This document shows, piece after piece, positions 53,408 to 64,000 of a stretch of 64,000 nt of DNA. The DNA comes from Nephromyces sp. MM_2019 (Eukaryota; Apicomplexa; Aconoidasida; Nephromycida), in contig JADHZB010001348.1 of the NCBI GenBank assembly GCA_015657535.1, positions 4,302 to 68,301 of the forward strand, in the 5' to 3' direction. Under the pieces are notes generated by a model. The model was given only the letters and a program-made list of their open reading frames with translations. It did no database searches and was not told the origin of the DNA. The translations under genes were made by a program, and so were the position numbers. Position 1 is the first letter of the stretch; each line of letters begins with the position of its first letter.

Positions 53408-56400
53408 CTAGGGTTTATTACGACAATTGGAAGGGACACATGAAACTTCTGCAGGCCCACGAATGGATTTTCGTATTCTTTGGCTGAGGCAAGTGTAGCT
53501 ACGTATAAGGGAAGTATCTTCGGTATACTGTGTATGTCCTGCAAGCAGCTTGCAAAGCTTTTTTGTTTGCACCCAGATATATACTGCCACTTGGCCAGTA
53601 AATGCAACCATGAATACCTAAAATCACTTAAAAATAAGGAATAACTTGAGGATAGAACTCTTAAATTTCTGCTAGAATATACTTAGGAACAGCTTTTAAC
53701 GTCTGTAGGCTACCAGCAAGAAATTAGTAGCATGAGCATAGCAGCAAAGAATATGAGAATGAAGCAAGCATTGTATTAAAATGTGTAAAGAAAAAATCTT
53801 TATCGCAAGTCACTCGTCCACGTAAATTCTCCGCTGCAAGGCATGTGCACTGTTTCTGTGAGCCTTCATTCATCACAGAAAAGTTGAAAAAGCAGCATTA
53901 CTAGGCAAATACCATTTTGAGAAAAGTAACTGTGAAATTTTGTGCAGCAAAAAGAGAGTAGCTATACGAGTGAAAAAGCTCAGTAGATGAAAAAAGTGGC
54001 CGTAAATTTAAAACAAAAAGTACTGGAAAAACATAAGCAAAGCATACCGGGTTGGAAAAAAGAGATAGTATGGTAGCAATGAAAAAGAACTTCAATGGAA
54101 CAATCAGAGAGATAGCATACCTAGCATTACGCTATGTATTTTTCCTAATTCGTTTCCGCATGCTATTTGGTTCCCATTATACATCAAAAATTAGTAATAA
54201 ACTCACATCCGAAGCAAGTCTGCTAAGCAAGCTCATATCGCGGAAGATTTTCAAGGCATAGTTGATAAAAATTAACGAGGCAGCGCCGTCTCCTAGGGTG
54301 AAATACATGAAGCTGTCCTTAAACAGATGCGAGAGGCCATATATTATCACTTCTGCGGTGAAATAGCAGAGCACAGCTACTTGATAAATCCGAAACATAC
54401 GCATTACCGAGATTGTACTCTCAAACATCTGAGGAAGTGCTAGCGATTTTGCAATGAAAATCCTCGCCTAAAAGAAAAGGAGAATTTTAGTTATTGGCCG
54501 AAAGAGTGCTTTTGGTCCCAGTAACTGAGCGGGTACTTAAGATGTAAAAGACTCTCTTAAGTTTTCTCTAGTCTGTAGATAGATGCTCTAGTAAACAAAG
54601 CTCAATGATGAGTGCTTTACCCTCATCTTCAATGAAAGAGGGGTAGAAATTTTTTTAAAAATCACAAAGCAACAAAAAATGATAATTTTTTGGTACAAGA
54701 AAGGCAACAGGGAGAAAATTTAGATAGTTTTTTCGCAGCAGAAGATAATTGTTTTGCGCCTCTCTTTGCCAGATTCTAAATTACGGATAAAAATTTTCAA
54801 TAAGGTAGAACGCCTCAATTCCGTACGTAAACAGCAAAAATCTTTAAAGTCAATTCGAAAGCATAGAGTCCGTCAGAAAAGCTTCGATGGTGGCTTCTTG
54901 AAAAAACTTTCAGCAGGAAACGCATATATTCACAATTAACGATACATACATCAAAAATTATCAAGGAAAACGAGAAAAAAAAACATTACAAAGGTATACA
55001 GCTGGTCTGAATGTTTTGTATTAAAAGGATTAGAGATGGGTACCATAATATGCTCTCTAGTTGGCAATTCAGCGTGTTATTCATCAGAAAATTTTTCCAA
55101 CCCGAGACACACCGGTAAAATTTTTTTGAGACTTAGCTACTAAAAAAAAGCAGTTAAAAAGAACCTAGCTTCAAATTTTACTGTATAATATACCTTCAAG
55201 ATATTATGTGTCTTCAAACAAATTACTGCAGTAAGCGTGCCAAGAAAGAAGTACATTGCAGTATAAATTAGGCCAATGCTATCCCTTAAAATAAAAGTCA
55301 GCGGAAGGAGGATTTGAGGAATGCTCAGCTGTACAGAGTAATATACATTAAAAAATTCTTATGAAACAGCGTCTTTCAGCTAAAACTTAAAACTAGCAAT
55401 TGCGGCTCTCTCATGATTAGCACGGGTGACAGAAAAAAAATATCCGAAGCATAATTATGATGCTTTCACCTCTTCATTCCTTAGCTAAAATAAAATCGGT
55501 AAAAAAGCTTTGAAAAATATATTAGACTATGAGTAGAAAGTAATCGCTTGATTAATTTAGGGGTCTCTGAAATAAAAGGTCATCACTACGAGTACTTAAA
55601 GCAATTTTTCCAGACTACAAAATCTTTTTACAGCATATTAAACGATTTAAATTGAAGAGTGAAAAATAGCACGAATTTTCAAACTGCTTTTTATCTTGAT
55701 TATGTACTTCACCCTGGAGTGAAAATCCAGCATCCTTTCCCTTTGCATATTTAGCTACTTTGCAATATATTTGACGTTAAAATGGAGCATCCATTATCTT
55801 TGAGAGGACTCATAGCCCTAAGCTTACCACTCCAAAAATAAACCACCGTTCCTTTTTCGGCATATTGCTACGGCTGAATTGCCAACCAAAGCTAGTTGCT
55901 AAAAGACAGCAAAACAAGAGGTTGTAGTACAGAGCCTTGCAGAGAATGGTAGCGACAAACAAAACCAAAGAAAACCATTGCTGTATCTGTGTTTGAGCAG
56001 ACCATAATATCAATTCAAATATTTCCGAGGATCCCACAAAAGTTGCCGAAAGGAGCATCGTGTAGCTCGCTATTCTGCCTCCTCGTGTGTTCACAACAAT
56101 CGCCACTTTCTGTATCCAGAAGGTAACAGCAGCTGCCCAGAGCAGCGCAGCTGCAATGCGAGACCAAAAAATATTCTTTCGCAGCGTGGAGGTGATTGAG
56201 CTCATCTTAACAGGAAATAATCCAAATTTCCACTTTTCACTATTTGAGCCACGGATATAAATCCCCTCTTTTTGATATGAAACATATTCTAATTCTTTGG
56301 GAGGCGTATAGAGCTTCCTATAGTGATGCCGATGATAGCAGCAGGGAGTACGGCAACTGAAATTAGCAGTTGGAGTGCTTCTGAAGTCCATAATAGCACG

Positions 56401-57396
56401 GGAATGCGAGGTACCAGCAGTTTTGATGCTGCTACAGTTAGTTTTGGCCTGATAATTCTGTTTATTTTGTCCAAGCAGCACTTCATTCGTAAATATATAG
56501 CTGACATTATTTTTGCCTATATTTTTTAAAGAACCATTTTCTAATTTTACAACAGCCTCGTGATTCGATGGGGGAAAAAATTCTCTGCAAAGTGTAGCTC
56601 CCCTGTACGAGGTGAAGATGCTGCAGGAAAGCAACGAAGCCCAACTTCTTTCCCAACCCAGTAAGCAGCCTTCTCCTATCCTTCTTCCAATATTCTTGCA
56701 CTCAATTGATGGCCAAGTCTCGAGAAAAACCAAAATATCCGGACGAGAATACAAGGATTCAGGATATCTTCCCTGCCATTGCTCAAATAAAGATGCACAG
56801 GTACACGTTTCCCATGCATTTTCTTTGCAGGAGAAACAATTAAGAACACGCGCATCGTGCTGAATCCCCCTTGTTCTTTCTTCTATGTCTGCTGTTGTGC
56901 GCAACTTTATAGCTAGCCCATTTTCATACCGTTTATGAATGCTAGAAAAGTGGTTTAGTGGCATGTAAATATTTACATTTTCCTTTCCTCGTTTCCTAGA
57001 TGGATATACAGCGAAGTCAATTGAATACTTTGAAGGACTAAATCCGTAGTAGCATTTTCTTGGATAGCAATCGTTTATAGTATGGGTGAAGCAAGACATA
57101 TAGGTATTTACATCCTTAAAATCCAGTAAGTAATCTAAAGAAGAAGGAGCGTCATCTCTACCCTCAACCAGGGCTGCTGCGGCTGGAGTTGGTAGACTAA
57201 CTATTATGTGATCAAATAAGCGAACTTGCCTGAAGGAAGTTCTATCTATGAGAACATGCTCTCCCAAGATATACCACAAGTAGCAGATGCAATGGATGAT
57301 AGTTTGCAAATGTAAATAAATACACAACGCTTGGGAGCTATTATTCCGGCTAGTCGTGCCCCTGACAAACGGCATGATGATCACCTTATCTAGCAC
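53408..57396 (-). CDS. large polytopic membrane protein of unknown family (5 exons, complete)
   Basis: Five exons, all with phase-0 joins: 57396-55828, 55328-55194, 54467-54207, 54131-54048 and 53617-53408 (TAG). They give 752 residues. Near the N terminus is one hydrophobic stretch (ALCIYLHLQTIIHCICYLWY, about 23-42), a signal anchor or uncleaved signal. Then comes a roughly 360-residue soluble region with many Cys (CFTHTINDC, NCFSCKENAWETCTC) and several NXS/T sites, probably lumenal or extracellular. From 409 onward there are eight or nine hydrophobic helices, for example WSRIAAALLWAAAVTFWI, FSLVLFVATILCKALYYNLL, FGVLSIPQILLPLTFIL, MFRIYQVAVLCYFTAEVI and PLKFFFIATILSLF. The tail is short, basic and Ser/Arg/Cys-bearing. 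The layout recalls ectodomain-plus-7TM families such as GPR107, TMEM87 and IRP-type receptors, but no signature was recognised. The start could also be the second Met (MPFVRG). Confidence 0.87.
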
Positions 57397-60300
57397 GCTT
57401 CAAACTTTTTTGTTTTATTACCTACGTGGGCCATAACATGTTCTAGAGAAGTGTGGTATTTTAAATCCATGAAATACTTTCCTATTCATCGGAAAAAAAA
57501 GGTAAAGTGATAATTTGTTACGCATGCTGCATACATCATAGAGCGGCACCTGTTGAATGGCTATAGAGAGCTTGATATTTTTAATCTGACCCTAAGCGGT
57601 TACCACCAAGATAATTGAGTTTATATGGAGATTTGAAATTTTAATCTATTTTTGATGATCGCATGGTAATATCCACGTATGAAAAAATTCTTTTTATTAT
57701 ATCATCGTAGAAATAGTTTACGCACTATTTGCGCTTTGTGATACTAAGTTTATGCTTTGCCTGCATAAAAATATTATCAGCATTTATAAAAGTAGCACGA
57801 AGTTTATATTTTTAGAATATTGATGAAACCAAAGCTTGGGTAATAGAATTAAAAAAAGTACGAACATAAGTTAATATAAACTGGGCCATTACTTACAAAA
57901 TGTATGAAGGAATAAATTCATCGAAGAAAAGTGAACCTAGTCGTTATTTTGTAGCGATAGACACGAATAAAAAACCTGCCGCTAACCGTCCGGAAACTAA
58001 TTTAGCACGAAAAAAAACTTGAGCTACCAAAAAAATTTTAACACAAAGAGTGAAAATTAAGTAGATCTACTTTACCTATCACAAAAAGGTTTGATAATCA
58101 AAACAGCATAATTTAACTATACTCTAAAGCGCTTTTTACCGTTCCAATTTACCTTTCGGTTAAAGCTATTAAAATAACGAAGGCAACGCGTTCATCAAAA
58201 AACAATTTTATAAGACGAATAAATTAAAGGGCTAAGTTTTATCGGAACAACTTATGCAATGTGATGTGCATACAATTCAACAGTATATAATTATGGTACA
58301 ATATAATGCATCTCCCTTGATTCCCTGTCTGCGAAAATGAGTCACCAGGCACCTCAAAAGAAATTTACGAATCCCCCTTAGTTTTATTCCTTCATAAATA
58401 ACTAAATAAAAACAGACTTCCTAAAACTCAGCCATATATATTAGCAGTATTAAACAGTCTTGAAACTCCCTTACATGCGCAGCACGTTGGTTGGCACATT
58501 ACGAAAATTCACACAAAAATAGTGGAAAAAGTGGTTCCCAGATTTACTTTTGAAATTGATTTCGTCAATTCAACTCTGAGCTAGATATTCCTGGATCACC
58601 CCGTATAATCCAGGAATAGATTTAGCTTATAAATTGCAAAAGGCAAGGATTTCTTTATATATGCGGCCACACGGTCAAAATAAACGAGTTCTGTCCAGAT
58701 GTTGGGATATTTCGAGAGCCACGCGATACAAATGTTTCCCTATTTATGAATTTGATCATTTTAACGTATCAGTTTGCAGTATATATTAATATTGGAAAGC
58801 GGAACTCGGCCATCTCCATTTTGTAGAAAGCTGTTCTAACCCGATTCTGATAACAGCAGACTGAAATCTTAATTAGGGACTTCGTCTCCTGGCTAATATA
58901 CACAAAAAAAATGGAGGGAAACTCGAGAAGGAATTGAAGGACCGCAAGATAAGCGCGCGTTGGGCAGCGATAGTATATATTGGGGTGGAAGAAACTGCTG
59001 TGTCAGCCAAAAGATTTTAAGGATATGTATATCTACACAGGGGGGAAAAACAGAGCGAAAAAATTATTTACGCCATGCAATCAAAAAAATACAGTAAGGT
59101 TCCACCTTTGCGTAGTCCATCATACTTCGAGCGTGTTGGATCACATCCCTTCAAGCGATACAATACATCAATCTACAATTTTTCCTTTTGGAGGCGTTGC
59201 TCCATTTAGTGGCTAGGGTAGACATTATCGCCGATGTCCATTTTACTTGCTCGTATAAACATTGCTTTCCGTTTCAGTGGTTGTGCACCTAGAGTCCTTA
59301 ACGGTCTTGAGTGCGACCTCAATTTAATTGGCTGGTTACAGCCATGCTTAGACAAACAAATTTTCCGGGCATGGAATTAAAACAAGCTATATAACATCCC
59401 AAATCTCTCATGAAAGTCTTTTAGGTACAACCAATGCAGCTTTACCTTGCATAATAGAAATGCTTAGCAACAAAATGTTAGTTCACATTGGCATACTTAC
59501 AGCTTCCTTGTTCCCTCTACTATAGCTTTTGTTGCATTCGCAAGTAAACCGCACGGATCTTTATCCTTAGGAAAGCGCTCTTAAATCGGCTTATTTAATT
59601 CTTATTCATAGCGTGCTCTTCAGAAAGAAGTTAATGCTTGCATACGCAGTGTAGATTTTTGTGCATAGCGGTTTTAAAATCGATAAGCTGCTTTTACAAA
59701 ATGTACAGCGGAATATTTTTTCTACAATTTTTCGTTCTAATAGAAAACCTGCACGCTTCTCAGTTTAACGAATAAGAATTCAAAAGCTCCCCAGTTCTGC
59801 AAACTATTGGAGAAACTTGCTATGTGGAGGGCATATAACCGTCGTGCAGGGGGGGAGGAATTTTAGACTAATCTCTTTTTGCAGAAATTGATTGGCTTTC
59901 ATTACAATCGTTAAAATTCTTAATTGCTTATATATGTGGCATCATACAAGTCTCAGCAAGACAAAAATATGCTGGTATCAGTGTAGAGGTTCCTCTTAAA
60001 ATGTGACCTCTAGAATATACAAATTTGTGTGTGAAAATACTGTAAACCGCTGTTGTGGTAAATCTAGACGTGATTATAACTACAAAAATATAAAGGGCCT
60101 AAGCATACGCGAGCCCATGAAATTGGGGTGCTTTTATATTTTTTTTGCATTAGCAGGGCATCAAAACTAGCTTCATATATTAAAAGAGGAAAAGCTCAAA
60201 AAAAGCGATACCAGATTTAGAAAAAATATCGGATGCGATACTAATGAGAAAAACGCAAAGTGCATTGGCTCCACAGGTGACACGAAAGTAGTAAATTTTT

Positions 60301-62695
60301 GAGAAATCATAGATAATTTCAAAAATACTGGAGCAGCTTCATGAAGTTAATCATTCGCTCCTTGAGCAAGGCTATCATGGCATTGTAAAAATTAATGTGG
60401 CCTAGAAATCTTACTGCTGCGTTCACTTTAGTAATCTTTGTTTTGAAATTGCACTTCACCTGGCAGCTTTCTGTTTATGCAAGTGGACTATTCTTAGTAG
60501 CTTCTATGCAACTGTGCGCCCATCTGCGCTTCCAGTTGTGTAGTTTTTTTTTTCATTCATTTTGAACTTTTGAAAATACGCATATTCCTCAAGAATGCCG
60601 CGTTCAGCACAACATTTTCACGAATCGCTTGCGACATATAGCAAGTGCAACTTCAGAAAATTTCGCTATAGTTCCTGTTTAACTTTAAGTTACTACGGCA
60701 AGAATATGGAATTTCTTCATCTACACCTGTCAGTTAAGATAACAGAATGAAGAAAGCGCTGGAGTATCTGCAGGTAGCTTAAGCAGAATTCACGTGCTCC
60801 GTACAGACAAGTACTGCAAAGTTCAATAAATCTAACAAGATGTTTATGGATCAGTTATGCCAGTCTTTTTTAAGAAACCCAAGAATATTTTTTACTATTA
60901 TGGTGGCTGCTATCGCCAACAGTTTCTTCGGGCTGCGGGAAAACATATTTACTACTAGTACATCCGACGCTTATTGCAACCTCATAATTATATTAGGTAA
61001 AGCACGTTCCATCCGAGTATCCAAATTCAAGGTAGCACAGAGGGGTCTAAGAATCGATTTTTAGCAAGAAGGCAGCCAATAAACGGCATTATTTTATGTA
61101 AATGTTTTGTGCATTGTTAAGAAATGCTTGTTTATAATCTGGAGTAACACTAACCGGATCTCCTCAGTTTCCTATCGAAAATTTGAATGAGAGGCACCAA
61201 CTTTAAGTTCTGGTGGAAAAGAGACTTCATATAAGCTCACTCATATAGCATCAGCCGTAGCTTACCTGGTTCAACCCATGGGCAGGCGTACTGTATTTAT
61301 TGAAACTTTTGAGGAATACAAACAACGAAAACAATGTTTCAGATAGTGGCTTGTAAATACCTGCCGGGCAGCTGTACTGCGTTTAATTAGCAGAAAGCTA
61401 CGCTAATCTACGATATTTTTTCTTCTGCAGAGGACGGAGGAATTGGAAAATATTTAGCTATGAATCATGGGTAGTACTATGCGTCTCACAATTCTCCTTG
61501 ATTTAACCTGGTCAATCAAGTACAGAAAACTAAATGGCTCTAAAGCGATGAAAATTTTGGTTTCAATGGGCCTCTAAAATTTTAGTAAAAATAATGTAGC
61601 GTTTGTGCCAATCAAGATAAGTCCACCTAGCTACAATGAAGAATAGCAATAGTTACAAATAACAAGAGCAAAAATAAACGCAGCTTAACGTGGAATCAAA
61701 GAGCAAGAATTACCAATTACCAGAACTTAACGGTGGCCACTTTACTCGCTTGTAGGTATTTTCATAGTGTCAAACTCTTGGGACCTTTGAATTACTTGCC
61801 TAAAGCCATAAAAATGCACATAGCTTCATAGTTGAAACCATGTGACGAATTATGCGTTACGCCTCGGTATTTTCAAAACCCTGCAATAGCATATTTTTGC
61901 AAATGCTGTGGGAAGTGCAATAAGACATTTTATGACAATGTTTTTACCGAGTAGAGCACATAACCCGCTCCCCTTTCCGGTTGGCAGGGAAGCTTCATGA
62001 ATACTCAAATAACTCTGCTTGAATGCTGACGAATTTTCCTGTGGAACTTCTGATAATCAAAATTAGTGCGGGTTTCATGAGGATTTTAAAAAGGTAAAGA
62101 AATGTATGTTAAGCTCATTTTCAGTGCTAAAATGAATTTTTAACAATAGAAAACGTGCGGTGTACACCTGCTATGTAGCTTTGTAATTTGCTACTTTCCC
62201 AAGCTACAGGGCCCCCTGTAACTTGAAAGGAAGCAATCAAGGTGAATTAGTAATGCTTCTGCCAAGACTGGCACCACCAGCACCCACGGTTCCGGGAAAC
62301 CGCTAATAGCACAATGGCAAAAAGATCCCACTAGACGGAAATTTCGTATGCACATGGTTCTGCTAGGCACTAACCGTCACTACCATCTGTTAGGTGCTAG
62401 CCGTCACTACCACCTGTTAGGTACTAAGCGTCAGTACCATTGTCTGGGCATTATTTTCAGATGAAAGGACTTGCGGCGACCGAATCATCTAAAACTGGGA
62501 ATAAGGGCTTTCAACAGTACCGGTGTCTCGCGGGTACCTTTTGCGGAAGCAGATGCGGGGAGCACAGCTGGCAGCTTTAACACACATCGTTGGTACTATA
62601 AAATACGTTCGGTGCTTGTGCATAGCTATTAGCGTGATAAAACTTCTGAGAATACGTATAGGTCATCCCATGCGAGGCCGCTTATATCACCCGAC
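57397..62695. other. intergenic region with no supported gene
   Basis: Frames are short and lack matched splice partners. The best is a plus-strand frame at 60840-60991 starting MFMDQLCQSFLRNPRIFFTI and ending at a possible donor (TTAG|GTAAAG), which I could not extend. Composition is balanced, without the strand skew seen in transcribed parts. A 27-bp tandem repeat lies at 62364-62444. Confidence 0.5.
62364..62444. repeat. 27-bp tandem repeat, three copies
   Basis: Three exact-length 27-bp units (62364-62390, 62391-62417, 62418-62444) begin TAGG and share CTANNCGTCANTACCA, with three to seven differences between units. The array lies about 250 bp upstream of the candidate start at 62696. 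Confidence 0.85.
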
Positions 62696-62905
62696 ATGAA
62701 TCTATCGCCTGCCGCCATATTGCGTCGAGCCTTATTAAGGGCTATAACACCCCTTCGTGGGCTTCGCAGGGCACGAATGTACTTCGTCCGGAGGCACGTG
62801 TGCCAACAGGGCAGTCAGGAACCCAGTTGGAGCTCGAAGCAGTACCCTGCAGAGTCGTCAGCACTCGCTAAGGGAGCCTTGATATTACGAAATTTTGCAG
62901 CATAG
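62696..62905 (+). other. candidate first exon with mitochondrial-type presequence
   Basis: An ATG frame of 69 codons starts MNLSPAAILRRALLRAIT and continues with Arg-rich, amphipathic sequence almost free of acidic residues for the first 40 positions, typical of mitochondrial targeting peptides. Local GC content is higher than in the surroundings. Possible donors inside the frame follow codons near 62777 and 62798; otherwise it ends at TAG 62903-62905. To its right the plus strand becomes strongly T-rich, as introns of plus-strand genes do here. A gene starting here and leaving the window is plausible, not proven. Confidence 0.35.
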
Positions 62906-64000
62906 GTACTGGGTTGCAAGCATCGCTCTCAAAGTGAATGGTATCAAGATACCTCGCGAGTGGATAAGTGCGGTAGCTATTCACAGGAATTCTTTCCAAA
63001 GCATTATAGGTAGTGGTGATTTTGGCACACTCTCATGGACGTTCTCGTCTACATTCTTAAATGTTTACTTACATTCTGTGATTTCACCGCGTAGGTCCCG
63101 AATTTAAAGAGCCTTCAATGCACCTACATGCAGACGTGACAGTAGTGCATTATTCGTGGTCAACTCTGGTACAAACGGATCTTTACTTTTTATAAACACC
63201 ATTTAGTCCTTTTTAAGGTACCTGTTATAGTGTTCATCTTGGGGAAAAATATTTTATCGCGCTCTACATTTTTCGGACTTGTTGCGTTATTTGTTTGTTC
63301 ACACGTACCCCTTATATTTTGAGGTATGAGCTTTAAGACTAGAAAGTGATGTCTGCAAGACACTAGTACTCGCTTGCGTTTTCCAGAAAAAAGAAACAGA
63401 TTTTTTCGTATTTGTCACAACAGTTTGATCGGATTGCGTTTTCCCTGGCTCATGAGGGTGCTTTTCTAGAAGGTATGCGCTTCTGATTGTGTATTAGTTA
63501 TTTGGGGTTAATCAGGTGGCCTTCTAACGATGTTAATGAGCTCCATAGTGATTACTGGGACATTCCAAGCCTTTTTGGTTCCTCGTGTACCTCCTTACAG
63601 TGAATGTGGTTTTTTGTTCACCCTTGTGCTTTTGTGACACCTGCACCTGTGCTGTGTTCCGCTAGTGGTGAGGTTGAACTCGAAATAACCTGTAGAGTAT
63701 TAATCTAACCATGTAGTAACGCATTTTATTTTTGTTCAAACTTTTCGGTGACCCTTTTTTTTTGCCCTGAAAAGAAGTAGCAATCTAGCCATCTTGTAAC
63801 ATTTTTTTTTTCGTTAACACCTTCCAGTAACTCGTTTTCTTTGTCCTGAAATGTGTGTAGCTACACAGACCTTGGTGGTGTTTGGTTTGAGGGAATTAAG
63901 AAAATGTTTGTCAATTTTGCGATAATTGATTTTATCTGCATGTTGGCTTATTTCCAAGTACAAAAGCTTGTAGGAATTTGGTTCACGGGAAGTGTGTACT
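62906..64000 (+). other. T-rich right edge, probably intronic or transcribed on the plus strand
   Basis: No exon is recognised. From about 63170 to the end the plus strand carries many T runs and TG steps, which elsewhere in the window marks introns of plus-strand genes. Confidence 0.4.

Noticed and set aside
56289..56863. Several frames opposite and overlapping the 752-residue membrane protein
   Set aside because: Shadows of the long minus-strand exon, which has four in-phase partner exons.

Overview
The window reads as nuclear DNA of an AT-rich, intron-dense protist. Coding sequence is a small minority. Most genes are split into short exons (33 to about 290 bp) by GT-AG introns, from 58 bp to several kb, that are rich in T and TG on the sense strand. 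An apicomplexan, probably coccidian-like, is the best guess (gene repertoire, exon style, a predicted acylated MORN-repeat protein), but no single feature proves it and the species cannot be named from sequence alone.

Six genes are supported by exon chains whose splice phases agree, or by one long open frame. From left to right: the 3' part of an M17 leucyl aminopeptidase (+, 478-5356 or 5497); a 13-exon Era-type GTPase with a KH domain (-, 7679-22217, 5' end unresolved); a small coiled-coil protein of unknown family (+, 27694-29650, six exons); a single-exon MORN-repeat protein with an N-terminal MGC acylation signal (-, 33689-34990); a TVP38/TMEM64/DedA (VTT-domain) membrane protein (+, 41531-47954, one central exon unresolved); and a 752-residue polytopic membrane protein of unknown family (-, 53408-57396, five exons). 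A possible seventh gene starts near 62696 (+) and would run off the right edge. The genes strictly alternate in strand, so intergenic spaces are alternately convergent and divergent.

There is no sign of one pathway or operon. Predicted roles are peptide hydrolysis, organellar ribosome assembly, an unassigned coiled-coil function, membrane-skeleton scaffolding and endomembrane proteins. Introns and spacers carry many degenerate tandem repeats built on TG/CA, and both assembly gaps (14563-14612 and 43514-43563, each exactly 50 N) lie inside such arrays. No tRNA, rRNA, CRISPR array, transposase or virus-derived gene was recognised. The most useful general signal is that sense strands, introns included, are T/TG-rich. 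This skew tracks gene orientation and points to further transcription units near 48-51 kb and at the right edge.
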